Part shown: piece by piece, positions 8,838-16,678 of the stretch
Layout of the letters: each line of letters starts with the position of its first letter
Numbering within the stretch: position 1 is the first letter of the stretch
NCBI RefSeq assembly: GCF_900086655.1
Contig: NZ_LT575476.1
Coordinates: forward strand, 391,308 to 455,307
Direction of reading: 5' to 3'
DNA length: 64,000 nucleotides
Origin: Paenibacillus tuaregi
GTDB taxonomy: Bacteria; Bacillota; Bacilli; Paenibacillales; Paenibacillaceae
Notes under the pieces: model-generated
What the model saw: only the letters and a program-made list of their open reading frames with translations
The model's database searches: none
Told to the model about the DNA's origin: nothing
Made by a program: the position numbers and the translations under genes

Positions 8838-9530
8838 ATATGCTGTAGAACTGTCAGTTCCATGCTGGGCCGGACGCCTGCTCCAGAACAGCCGGAGCGA
8901 CATGCTGGCGCACCACAGGGAGAATATCAGGAACAGAATAGCCCAAAGCACGGCGGGCAGCGGGGTCATTCGTGCCAGATTGGCGGCGTCGCCTGCCTCT
9001 CCGGGACTGCGGATCGCAGCAAGAACCAGCGTGAGGGGCCCCATAACTGACTCCTCGAGACACAGGAAAGCCAGCAGCAGGTAATAGAAGTTTCGCACAG
9101 CCGGACCCAGGAAATAGATGATTCCACTGATCAGCAAAAATAAGCCAAGCCACCAGACACCGAATCCTCTATGCACAAAAAACACCATCATCAGCAGGGC
9201 AATTCCCATGAGGCCGATTAGCCCGGCCGCCTGCCTTCTCCGCTGATAACCGAGGAAGAGCAGCAGGGCGAACAGGGCGGCTAGGGTGTAGCCTGCCAGC
9301 GAGACCAGAATGGAGCTCCAGCCGGTGGACAGCAGGGAATACGTAACACCGCTGTGATCCGCATTGAGCTCAATCCGCATCACGCGGCCGGATACCAGGA
9401 GGGTGACAATGGCATGCCCCAACTCATGCACCATGGTGTCCACTGTTCTGAACCAGGAGGAGAACGGAATAAGACGGGTGAGGAATGCCGAACCCAGAAG
9501 AAAAAGAATGGTCTTTAGCCATTTGTTCAT
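8826..9530 (-). CDS. M50 family zinc metallopeptidase, membrane protein
   Basis: The 234-aa protein has an N-terminal hydrophobic segment and then the zinc motif HELGH (about residues 36-40, within TMVHELGHAIVTL), followed by five or so further membrane segments. This matches the peptidase M50B-like group of intramembrane proteases and relatives. Targets are unknown. It ends with charged residues. It is flanked by its own terminator and divergent from the nitroreductase gene. Confidence 0.82.
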   Translation of the reverse strand: MNKWLKTILFLLGSAFLTRLIPFSSWFRTVDTMVHELGHAIVTLLVSGRVMRIELNADHSGVTYSLLSTGWSSILVSLAGYTLAALFALLLFLGYQRRRQAAGLIGLMGIALLMMVFFVHRGFGVWWLGLFLLISGIIYFLGPAVRNFYYLLLAFLCLEESVMGPLTLVLAAIRSPGEAGDAANLARMTPLPAVLWAILFLIFSLWCASMSLRLFWSRRPAQHGTDSSTAYERA

Positions 9531-9717
9531 GAAGTGGACGAGTTCCCTTCTATATAGAATAAAAATAGATGCAGCTTGCTCTGGTATGAAATGGGTGGAA
9601 TTTTTTGCTACAATAAGATAGTATGCGGAATAAATCCTATACCCTTATACGTATGAAGTTAAGGAAGGGTTCATGGATGACCTTAGGAATTTTAAATTTG
9701 ATGGGAGGTTAACATGC

Positions 9718-10314
9718 ATGAATGTATCTGAAGCGATTCGAAATAGAAGAAGTATCGGGAAAGTCAAACAGGAGGATATTCCCGTAGAAACGATTGAGCG
9801 TATTCTTGAGGCGGGTACGTGGGCGCCCAACCACAGATTGACCGAGCCGTGGAAATTCTTTGTACATAGAGGGGAAGGGCGGCAGCTTATCGGGAACGCC
9901 ATGGCGGACATTGCGCTTGAGAAATATGAGGACCCGAACTCGGAGGAAGCCCGCAAGGCGGTGGAGACCGCGCAGAGCAGACCGCTTCGCTCGCCGGTGA
10001 TCATCACCGTGGCCGTCACGCCAAGTGACAAGAAAGGCGTAGTTGAGATTGAGGAATATGGGGCCGTCTTCGCCGCGATCCAGAACATGCTGCTGGAGAT
10101 TCACAGCTTGGGCCTTGGCGCTGTTTGGAGAACCGGGGACCCGTGCTATCATACGAAGATGAACGAGCACTTCGGGCTTCGTCCGCAGGATAAAGTCCTT
10201 GGCTTCATTTATCTCGGCGAGCCGGACGTATCTGATCTTACAGGCAAGCGCACCCCATTCCAGGAGAAAACGGTGTGGGTGGATACACCGGAGAAAATAA
10301 AAGCTGACCAATAG
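9718..10314 (+). CDS. Nitroreductase family protein (YdjA-like)
   Basis: The ATG at 9718 has GGGAGG nine bases upstream; an in-frame ATG at 9673 lacks such a site. The 198-aa product opens MNVSEAIRNRRSIGKVK and has the family's WAPNHRLTEPWKFFV segment and LGLGAVWRTG near residue 135, typical FMN-binding positions. Members are small FMN- and NAD(P)H-dependent reductases acting in the cytosol on nitro or quinone compounds. The physiological substrate is unknown. A terminator follows at 10461. Confidence 0.88.
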   Translation: MNVSEAIRNRRSIGKVKQEDIPVETIERILEAGTWAPNHRLTEPWKFFVHRGEGRQLIGNAMADIALEKYEDPNSEEARKAVETAQSRPLRSPVIITVAVTPSDKKGVVEIEEYGAVFAAIQNMLLEIHSLGLGAVWRTGDPCYHTKMNEHFGLRPQDKVLGFIYLGEPDVSDLTGKRTPFQEKTVWVDTPEKIKADQ

Positions 10315-10460
10315 AATGTCCCATCTCCAGAATCATTTCACACTCCTGTCTATTGATAATTCTTAAGTTCAACTTAGAGTAGACAGGGCGGGACTCTTTT
10401 GCAGCCTAATTGTTTGAAAATTCGCAAGGACATTTCAGGTTATGGGCCAAGCAAGTAAGC

Positions 10461-10504
10461 AAGCCCTCATACACGGACTCACATCCGTCTATGAGGGCTT
10501 TTTT
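10461..10504. terminator. Rho-independent terminator
   Basis: AAGCCCTCATA pairs with TATGAGGGCTT and runs into six T residues on the plus strand. It ends the nitroreductase transcript and, read in reverse, lies just past the stop of the convergent minus-strand gene. A longer imperfect stem (CTGTCTA/TAGACAG) lies just upstream. Confidence 0.75.
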
Positions 10505-10531
10505 AATCTTAATTATAGTTCCGGCGTATTC

Positions 10532-12307
10532 TTACTCCACCGCAGCCACCTCAAACACCGGCAGCGAGAGCGTCTGCCCGCCCAAGGTGACATCCTCATT
10601 CTGGGCGGCCAGGATTCCTGATACAGTTGTGTCTCCGACACTCATCAGGCTGTTTGATTTCAGCAGGACATAGCTGTCTCCGAGTACAGCCAGCGGCCCG
10701 TTGTCCGTAATGCTGACAATGCTGCAGCTGAACCTCACCTTTTCACCGGGGTGCTGAAGCAGATCTTCGATCCGTATATCTTGATATTCAGATTCCGGCT
10801 TCACAGGTTCCCGGTACTGGTAGGCGCTGCCCGTCCAGGCATACACCGCGGTTCCCCCCGCTCCATTCCCCTCTGGGTTGTTCACCAGCAAGGTGCCGTC
10901 CTTCATGACTTGGTATCCGTCTGCTTCGAACTCAAACAGCCTGCTGATTCTCTGGCCCCCTTCCACACCGAAGGCTGTGTAGTAGGCCAGGCGTGTTGAG
11001 GATTCGCCTTCTACCAGAATTACCGGCATGGTGCTGGTGCTCAGCTGTTTTTCGAAGGACAGGCCTTTGATCTTTCTGCCCTGCACAAGCTCACTGCTGG
11101 ATACCATCCGGGTCTGGCCCGAGGCATCCATAGCCGCATAGTAGATCCGGCCCGTCTCATCTGATCCAGCCGCGTACACCTTCGCCCCGTAATTACCGCT
11201 ACCGCCAATCACATTTGCATAGTTCCGGCTGCTGTCCGCCGCCTGCAGGAGCCGGATGGGCTCCGCTTTGGTCCAGGCCAGCTTGGCTGCGGCGATCTCC
11301 TCCGAGGTGTTCTTGTATGTGGACACCGCCTCATAAATAGCGATTGCCTCTTGGAACTCCCCCCGCGCGACCATCGCCTTTGCCTTTTTGATCAGACGGC
11401 TGTACTGCGTAGAGATATAGCCGGTCAGCGGCGACTTCACCTTCGCGGACTCCACGAAATTCACGAAGTCCCGCCCGTGCTGAGCAAACGCTGTATAGTT
11501 CCCGGTCTTCAGATCGGCCCGCAGCATTTGATCCGCCAGCAGCTCTGCGGTTTTCTTAATCCAAGGAGCTTTTAAATTCAGCTGCTGATACCGGCTGTGA
11601 AGGGAGAGGGCTTCACTTAACATATTGGTAAACATGCCCTGCCCAGAGAGCTGGGACAGCTTCCGGCTGTCATATTTCTTGAATTTGGCGGACAGGCTGG
11701 CCGTCCGTTTGGCCTCGCTACCGTAGTATCCAGCTGGGAGCTGCATCAGCAGCTCGCGAAACGACTCATTGGCATAGGATCGCTGCTCCAAATTGCTGTC
11801 CATCTGCCGGGTGAAGCGCTGCTCGAACTCCTTGAGCTTAGCCGCAAAATGGTCGGTGACTTGATAGGAAAGCGAGATTTGCTTGTAATAACGACTATAT
11901 TGGCTCCCTGTCTTCATATACTTATTACGCAGGACAGACAGGTCCGAATAAGCCTGGATGACTCTTGTGTAATCCTCATCGGAATCAGGATCAGCAGAGA
12001 CAGCCGCTCCATCCAGAGAGGCCAGTCTTGACTTGATTTCTGTGATCGGCGCCAATTCGGCCAGCCGGGTACGGATTTCACCTTCCTTGTATTCAATCCA
12101 GCGGTTATTTGAGGCTTTCTGGTACCACTCCTCGGCAGCCACCAGGTTCTTGCTCTTGTAATAGCGGTCAGCTTCCGCAATCCAGGCCATTTTCCGATTG
12201 ATATAATAGCCCTTAACCGCAATTAGCGCCAGCATTACACTGCACAATAAAATCATCAGATTACGCAGGGTTAGCGCATTTTTGATCGTCAGTAGAAATA
12301 GTCTCAT
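10532..12307 (-). CDS. Membrane-anchored protein of unknown function
   Basis: The 591-aa protein begins MRLFLLTIKNALTLRNLM and has one clear membrane segment near residues 17-35, followed by a long helical, lysine- and glutamate-rich region (about 40-340) and a mixed-sequence C-terminal part. I recognise no catalytic motif. Its ATG overlaps the stop of the upstream gene by four bases (ATGA), so translation is coupled. It is the last of three coupled membrane-protein genes on the minus strand, divergent from the vWA/tubulin/GTPase operon, and probably a structural partner in that system. Confidence 0.75.
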   Translation of the reverse strand: MRLFLLTIKNALTLRNLMILLCSVMLALIAVKGYYINRKMAWIAEADRYYKSKNLVAAEEWYQKASNNRWIEYKEGEIRTRLAELAPITEIKSRLASLDGAAVSADPDSDEDYTRVIQAYSDLSVLRNKYMKTGSQYSRYYKQISLSYQVTDHFAAKLKEFEQRFTRQMDSNLEQRSYANESFRELLMQLPAGYYGSEAKRTASLSAKFKKYDSRKLSQLSGQGMFTNMLSEALSLHSRYQQLNLKAPWIKKTAELLADQMLRADLKTGNYTAFAQHGRDFVNFVESAKVKSPLTGYISTQYSRLIKKAKAMVARGEFQEAIAIYEAVSTYKNTSEEIAAAKLAWTKAEPIRLLQAADSSRNYANVIGGSGNYGAKVYAAGSDETGRIYYAAMDASGQTRMVSSSELVQGRKIKGLSFEKQLSTSTMPVILVEGESSTRLAYYTAFGVEGGQRISRLFEFEADGYQVMKDGTLLVNNPEGNGAGGTAVYAWTGSAYQYREPVKPESEYQDIRIEDLLQHPGEKVRFSCSIVSITDNGPLAVLGDSYVLLKSNSLMSVGDTTVSGILAAQNEDVTLGGQTLSLPVFEVAAVE

Positions 12308-13260
12308 ACGTTATGTCCAAGTTTCTTATCTGTATTTTGAAAATCAGGGTCCCATTGGTACTTGCTGTTATAAATCTCGGCAACCTCCACAGCCAGATTG
12401 CTGAACTGCAGGTGCGGGTCTGTTGTAACGATCCGGAACAGGCGCAAAAAACGGTCTTTGGGCAGCAGCCGTGCATACCTGCGGATGAACTCTGGATACA
12501 GCGTCACATACCGCTTCATCCGGACAATGGCGCCTACTGTGGCAGCCAGGATCTCCTTGCCGCCAGGCATGCTCAGGAACTCCGCTTCATGGTCCAGCAC
12601 ATACAGCAGTGTCCGTTCCTTAATCAGCTCAGGCTTGATCTTGGCAATTTCGCCGATGTACTCCGCAAGCCCTTCGTCAAAGTGGAACAGCAGCAGCGAT
12701 TCAAGCTGCAGGTCCATATCCCGTCTTAGGATGAATGAGCGCAGCAGAGAGAGCTGCTGAAGGCGGTTGCGGTCACTGTCAACCAGCGTCCCGATCTCCC
12801 GGAGCATCTCGTAAGCAAGGCGCTCATTGTCTGGACGGATACTGACAGCTGCTTCGATATTAAGCCGGAGCCCCTGAATCAGCCGGTCCTGCTCCTGATT
12901 GAACCATTTGGAGAGCTTGCGTGGGGATTCCGTCTGTACCATCTGCCGCTGTACGATCCAGAGCAGCACGGTTAGGGCCAGCCCGCCCCCAAGACAGATT
13001 GCGATTTCTTGGAAGGTCGAGCTGAACAGCACGCCAGCCAGGGTCAGGAACAGGGCGACCAGCCGCTCCGTCTGCATAGAGCGCTTGGTGAGGCGAACCG
13101 CCATATGTTCTACAGGTATGAAGGCTGATTTGCCGCAGTGCATGCACTCTTTTTCCCAGAGAACCGTGAAATTATGACAGCTCCGGCATACCCTCAGCCG
13201 TTGAAAGGCATATCTGGTGCGCTTGAGCGGAGTGATCTGGACAGGAATTTTCTTCATCAT
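12304..13260 (-). CDS. Zinc-ribbon membrane protein of unknown function
   Basis: The 318-aa product has a short N-terminal zinc-ribbon-like element, CRSCHN then CMHCGK (about residues 24-41), followed by two hydrophobic segments near residues 68-105 and a long helical cytosolic region. AGGAG lies six bases before its start, inside the upstream small gene, and start and stop codons overlap on both sides. The zinc ribbon recalls the one on the GTPase at 25136 across the locus. Function unknown. Confidence 0.75.
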   Translation of the reverse strand: MMKKIPVQITPLKRTRYAFQRLRVCRSCHNFTVLWEKECMHCGKSAFIPVEHMAVRLTKRSMQTERLVALFLTLAGVLFSSTFQEIAICLGGGLALTVLLWIVQRQMVQTESPRKLSKWFNQEQDRLIQGLRLNIEAAVSIRPDNERLAYEMLREIGTLVDSDRNRLQQLSLLRSFILRRDMDLQLESLLLFHFDEGLAEYIGEIAKIKPELIKERTLLYVLDHEAEFLSMPGGKEILAATVGAIVRMKRYVTLYPEFIRRYARLLPKDRFLRLFRIVTTDPHLQFSNLAVEVAEIYNSKYQWDPDFQNTDKKLGHNV

Positions 13261-13406
13261 GAGCGCTCCTGCCTGTCGTTAATGAGGGCCAGCACCTGAC
13301 GGTCAATTTCCTCGCGGGGAAAGGGACGCTTGCGGTGAGTATAGTAGAGGATTATCCGGATCACTACAAAAAGAAACAAAATTCCCAAACATCCGTATGC
13401 AATCAT
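13257..13406 (-). CDS. Small single-pass membrane protein, 49 aa
   Basis: Reading the minus strand from ATG at 13406 gives 49 codons: a hydrophobic stretch (GCLGILFLFVVIRIILYY) and then a charged tail ending NDRQERS. The stop TGA overlaps the next gene's ATG (TCATGATG), and an AAAGGA lies about nine bases before the start. The overlap and membrane-protein composition support a real gene heading the three-gene arm. Too small for family assignment. Confidence 0.65.
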   Translation of the reverse strand: MIAYGCLGILFLFVVIRIILYYTHRKRPFPREEIDRQVLALINDRQERS

Positions 13407-13613
13407 ATTACCGAATCCTTTCTATGGATAAGAGGTGTTTCCCGTCATTATAAAAGGCTTCTCTTCCTACTTCAAATAAGTTCAGATCCCCGGCGAAAAG
13501 CCGCACGAAGAGACATAATGGTTTGAACTTTGCGGTGTTTAATTATATCATAAAGGCATAGTAATGGTAGAAATAGTAAGTGTTATGTCGTATTATAATA
13601 GGTTTCCGTCATT

Positions 13614-13652
13614 TTAACGCTATCTTAATATCTTCTTAATAATATCTTAAGA
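13614..13652 (+). promoter_or_regulatory. Four TTAA repeats with 11-bp period, PhoP-box-like
   Basis: TTAACG, TTAATA, TTAATA and TTAAGA start at 13614, 13625, 13636 and 13647, exactly 11 bp apart. The B. subtilis PhoP consensus is direct TT(A/C/T)A(C/T)A repeats with about 5-bp spacers, which the two central units match. The array ends about 50 bp upstream of the vWA start, with TATTAT-like -10 sequence after it. It lies between the two divergent arms and could control either. Regulator identity is inferred. Confidence 0.5.
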
Positions 13653-13702
13653 CCTGTTCCATAGAGTAGTATTATTCCGATTTCAAGTGAAGGAGTACCC
13701 GT

Positions 13703-15481
13703 ATGGTTCCAAAGAAAAAACTAACTTTAGCGCTGCTGCTTGCCCTGTCCCTGCTCGTACCTTTTGCAAGCGGGCTTCCAGTGGTGGAAGCAGCCCAGCA
13801 ATCCTCACATATCGATGCCGTACTGGTTGTGGATGACAGCAACTCGATGAACAAGAGCGACCGCAACAAAATCAGCAATGAAGCCATGAAAATGTTCATA
13901 GATATGCTCTCCGCAAAAGGGGACAAAGTAGGCGTAGTCGCCTACACAGACCGCATTCAGCGCGAGAAGGCGCTGCTTGAGATCAAGTCCCCGGGAGACA
14001 AGGAGGACCTGAAGCATTTCATTGACGGGCTGGACCGTGGGGCCTACACCGATATTGCGGTGGGGGTGAAGGAGGCGGTCAAGGTGCTTCAGGACGGGGC
14101 GGACCCGTCCCACGAGCCGATGATCGTCCTTCTTGCGGACGGCAATAATGATTTCAATAAAACCTCCGGCAGAACCCAGGAACAGTCGGACCAAGAGCTA
14201 AACCAGGCGCTTGATGAAGCGAAGAAAAACGGAGTGCCGGTCTATACAATTGGGCTTAACGCGGACGGCAAACTGAACAAAGCCAGCCTTGGAGCGATTG
14301 CTCAGAAGACCGGGGGCAAGTCCTTTGTAACGGATACCGCGGATGATCTGCCGCAGATTCTGAGTGAGATTTTTGCCAGCCACCTGAAGCTGAAGATCGT
14401 TCCTATTCAGTCAATTACAGCGAACGGCAGCTATCAGGATGTCACGGTAAACGTGCCGAATGCGAATGTGCTTGAGGCGAATATATCGATTATGTCCTCC
14501 AAGCCAGTCGAAGCTAAGCTGTATGACCCTTCGGGCAAAGAGGTGGCTATCCCGTCAAGCAACGTTATGGTATCGAAGTCCAGAACCTACTCTCTGATCA
14601 AGCTTCTTAAACCGGACCAAGGTGACTGGAAGCTGAAGGTCAAAGGGGTGGCTAAGGACAAGATTGATATAAACCTTGTTTTCAACTATGACATGGAGCT
14701 GACGATGGACCCGGTTCCATCCAAGACCTACAGCAAGGGCGACAAGATTGATATTAATTCATACCTGGTCAGCGCCGGGAATAAAGTTCAGAACAACAGC
14801 TTGTATAAGGATATGAATGCGGTTCTGGTCGTGAAGGACCTGGATACCGGCCAGACCTCTGAGCTCAAGCTGGGTAATACGGGGGACCGTTTCAGCGGCA
14901 CCTTCGAGATCCCGGATAAGCATAATTATGAGATTAAAGTACGCGCCGAAGAAAAGAGCTTCTACCGCGAGACCCCTGCCGTCAAGATCAATACCAAGAG
15001 TGCAGCGGCGGGCAGCGGAACAACGGCAAGCCCGGGAGACAAGGATAAGAAACCTTTTCCTACCTTGTACGTGATCCTTGGTGCTGTAGGTCTTGCAGTC
15101 CTTCTGGCGGCGGCCTACTTCCTGCTCCGCATGTGGCAGCGGGCGAACCAGGGCTTCGTCGGCCAGATGGTCATCGAGATCCGGGATGAGAATACCGGGG
15201 AGAAGACTTATCCGCAGTACAAGAAGCTGGCTGCCTTCAAAGGCAAGTTCAACCTCCACCAGCTGCTGCAGCTGGCTCCTGAGCTTCGGGAGACGGAGAA
15301 GATCGTCTTCACCCCAGGCAAAAACGACCGGATCGTGCTGAAGAACCTCAGCCCGAATACAATTGAGAAATCCGGCCGCGCCGTCGACGCCAGCAAAGGG
15401 CTTGAGCTGAAGAGCGGCGACCGCCTCACAATCCCGCTGATCGGGGTGGATCAGACGATCCTGCTGGAATATCTGGTGTAG
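13703..15481 (+). CDS. Secreted/membrane-anchored vWA-domain protein
   Basis: The 592-aa product has a signal peptide (MVPKKKLTLALLLALS, cleavage near VVEAAQ), a von Willebrand factor A domain with a MIDAS (D44, S46, S48 in DDSNS; later LLADGN), a beta-rich central region, and one membrane span near residues 448-475 with a cytosolic C-terminal ~115 residues. vWA domains bind metal and protein partners. It starts with GAAGGAG at good spacing and opens the right arm of the tubulin/GTPase locus. A partner role in that assembly is inferred. Confidence 0.85.
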   Translation: MVPKKKLTLALLLALSLLVPFASGLPVVEAAQQSSHIDAVLVVDDSNSMNKSDRNKISNEAMKMFIDMLSAKGDKVGVVAYTDRIQREKALLEIKSPGDKEDLKHFIDGLDRGAYTDIAVGVKEAVKVLQDGADPSHEPMIVLLADGNNDFNKTSGRTQEQSDQELNQALDEAKKNGVPVYTIGLNADGKLNKASLGAIAQKTGGKSFVTDTADDLPQILSEIFASHLKLKIVPIQSITANGSYQDVTVNVPNANVLEANISIMSSKPVEAKLYDPSGKEVAIPSSNVMVSKSRTYSLIKLLKPDQGDWKLKVKGVAKDKIDINLVFNYDMELTMDPVPSKTYSKGDKIDINSYLVSAGNKVQNNSLYKDMNAVLVVKDLDTGQTSELKLGNTGDRFSGTFEIPDKHNYEIKVRAEEKSFYRETPAVKINTKSAAAGSGTTASPGDKDKKPFPTLYVILGAVGLAVLLAAAYFLLRMWQRANQGFVGQMVIEIRDENTGEKTYPQYKKLAAFKGKFNLHQLLQLAPELRETEKIVFTPGKNDRIVLKNLSPNTIEKSGRAVDASKGLELKSGDRLTIPLIGVDQTILLEYLV

Positions 15482-15531
15482 GCTTGTTAAATTGGGATTT
15501 CTGTTGTGCCGAGAGCTTTAAGAGCTTTTAA

Positions 15532-15674
15532 GGCCGCTGCGCTGCCGGATCATTCTTCCGATCGCTGTTGTGGCCGAATTTCCTGATTATACTACCTAAA
15601 AGGAAGAAATTCGGTCACAAAGGCAAACGCTTCGCTTCTCCAGAACGATTCCGGCCGCTCCGCTGGGTTAGAGC
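15532..15674 (-). repeat. Hairpin repeat, copy C (inverted relative to copy B)
   Basis: Read on the minus strand this matches 16196-16336: CCCAGCGGAG, then AATCGTTCTG, AGAAGCG, GCCTTTGTG, a 15-bp stem, ACAACAGCGATCGGAAGAATGATCC. The stem TTGTGGCCGAATTTC/GAAATTCGGTCACAA differs from that of copies A and B, yet stays paired through matching changes in both arms. Confidence 0.75.
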
Positions 15675-16195
15675 ATAGAAGGCAGCTTCCCAAATTTAAC
15701 AGGCGGTTTGTTTGGGGTAAATGTATCAAAAGTGGCGTTTTGATCGTTATTACTATGGGATCAAAACTTTGAACATCTTTTTGGAAGTTAGAGCTTCTAT
15801 AGAAACTGGCATTTTGCTTGTCCTGACTTGCCTTGTGGGATAGATGGTTGCAGCTTGAATTGGCTCTACCTTCAGTCCGGTTAGGGTTCGGGCAGCACAG
15901 TTACTTAAGACTAGTCTCCATGAGTGGCTGGAGGCTGTGCCTGGCATTTGGTAACGAAGTGACAATCGCTGGGGTTAACAAAGGGAGTGTTCTTGTGGAT
16001 GATGGCCCCCTCCTGAGGCGGCGGGACCGATAGTGGGGCGCAAAGGCCAACAATCCGTGAGATTCTTGGCGACGGTAGCCCCTGACAGGGGTAACCAGGC
16101 TAGTGTGGATGAATCACAACCGGATCACCCCTTTACCTCCAAGGGAAGTCCCGCATGCGACGGAGATTCCCTCCCCTGAGCATGTAACAGTATCG
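15675..16195. other. Non-coding interval between inverted hairpin repeats
   Basis: About 520 bp with no supported gene, bounded by the inverted repeats at 15532 and 16196. It contains a strong hairpin, GTTTTGATC / GATCAAAAC (15737-15767), and further short stems such as GGGGTAACC context near 16090. Only short weak frames cross it. It resembles an inserted, structured non-coding piece, possibly the non-coding end of an insertion sequence, but no terminal signature proves it. Confidence 0.4.
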
Positions 16196-16336
16196 CACTA
16201 GCCCAGCGGAGAGGATGGAATCGTTCTGAAGAAGCGCCAGCGGTCGCCTTTGTCAGCGGATTTCCACTCTAAGTGGACAATCAAAGAAATCTGCTGACAA
16301 CAGCGATCGTAAGAATGATCCATCTGCGGAGCGGTC
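16196..16336 (+). repeat. Hairpin repeat, copy B
   Basis: Pattern as copy C but in opposite orientation: CCCAGCGGAGAGG, TTCTGAAGAAGCG, GCCTTTGTCAGCG, stem TTGTCAGCGGATTTC (16250-16264) pairing with GAAATCTGCTGACAA (16286-16300), then AACAGCGATCGTAAGAATGATCC. One G-T pair interrupts the 15-bp stem. Lies in the leader region upstream of the tubulin-like gene. Confidence 0.75.
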
Positions 16337-16475
16337 TCTAGAGCTGGAGATCTCCGGCGACTATAGGCAGGCATAGGAATTATTCATCCGCGGAGCGGCC
16401 TAAGACGTAGAAGGCTGAGCATTCGCTATGAGATCACTAGGCAGGCTTAAGAATGATCCATCTGCGGAGCGGCCT
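16310..16475 (+). repeat. Degenerate ~63-74-bp tandem repeat
   Basis: Three units begin TAAGAATGATCCATCTGCGG (16310), TAGGAATTATTCATCCGCGG (16374) and TAAGAATGATCCATCTGCGG (16448), each followed by AGCGG(C/T)C and a divergent tail. The unit is the right end of hairpin copy B, so the array probably grew from that repeat. It ends some 200 bp before the tubulin-like start codon. Confidence 0.65.
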
Positions 16476-16678
16476 CCGAACATAGAGGGATGTTCATTGC
16501 AGAACGGCCTAGCACGAAGAAGGGTGGCCGATTGCAACCTGTTTTCACCAGAAACGTAATTTACTCATCAACACGTGCTTATATCGCACTCACCATAAAT
16601 CGAACTAATGAATTCAATTATTCGGAGCAAACAGAAAGAGATGATTTGTTTGCTCCGGCCACTTTAGGGGGTCAACAT

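Noticed and set aside
15753..16033. Short frames on both strands in the 15.7-16.1 kb non-coding interval
   Set aside because: No ribosome binding site, no recognisable family, and overlapping opposite frames of similar length; treated as non-coding.
16490..16678. Longer start for the tubulin-like protein
   Set aside because: The extra 63 codons run through the tandem repeat, have no ribosome binding site and no sequence resembling the family.
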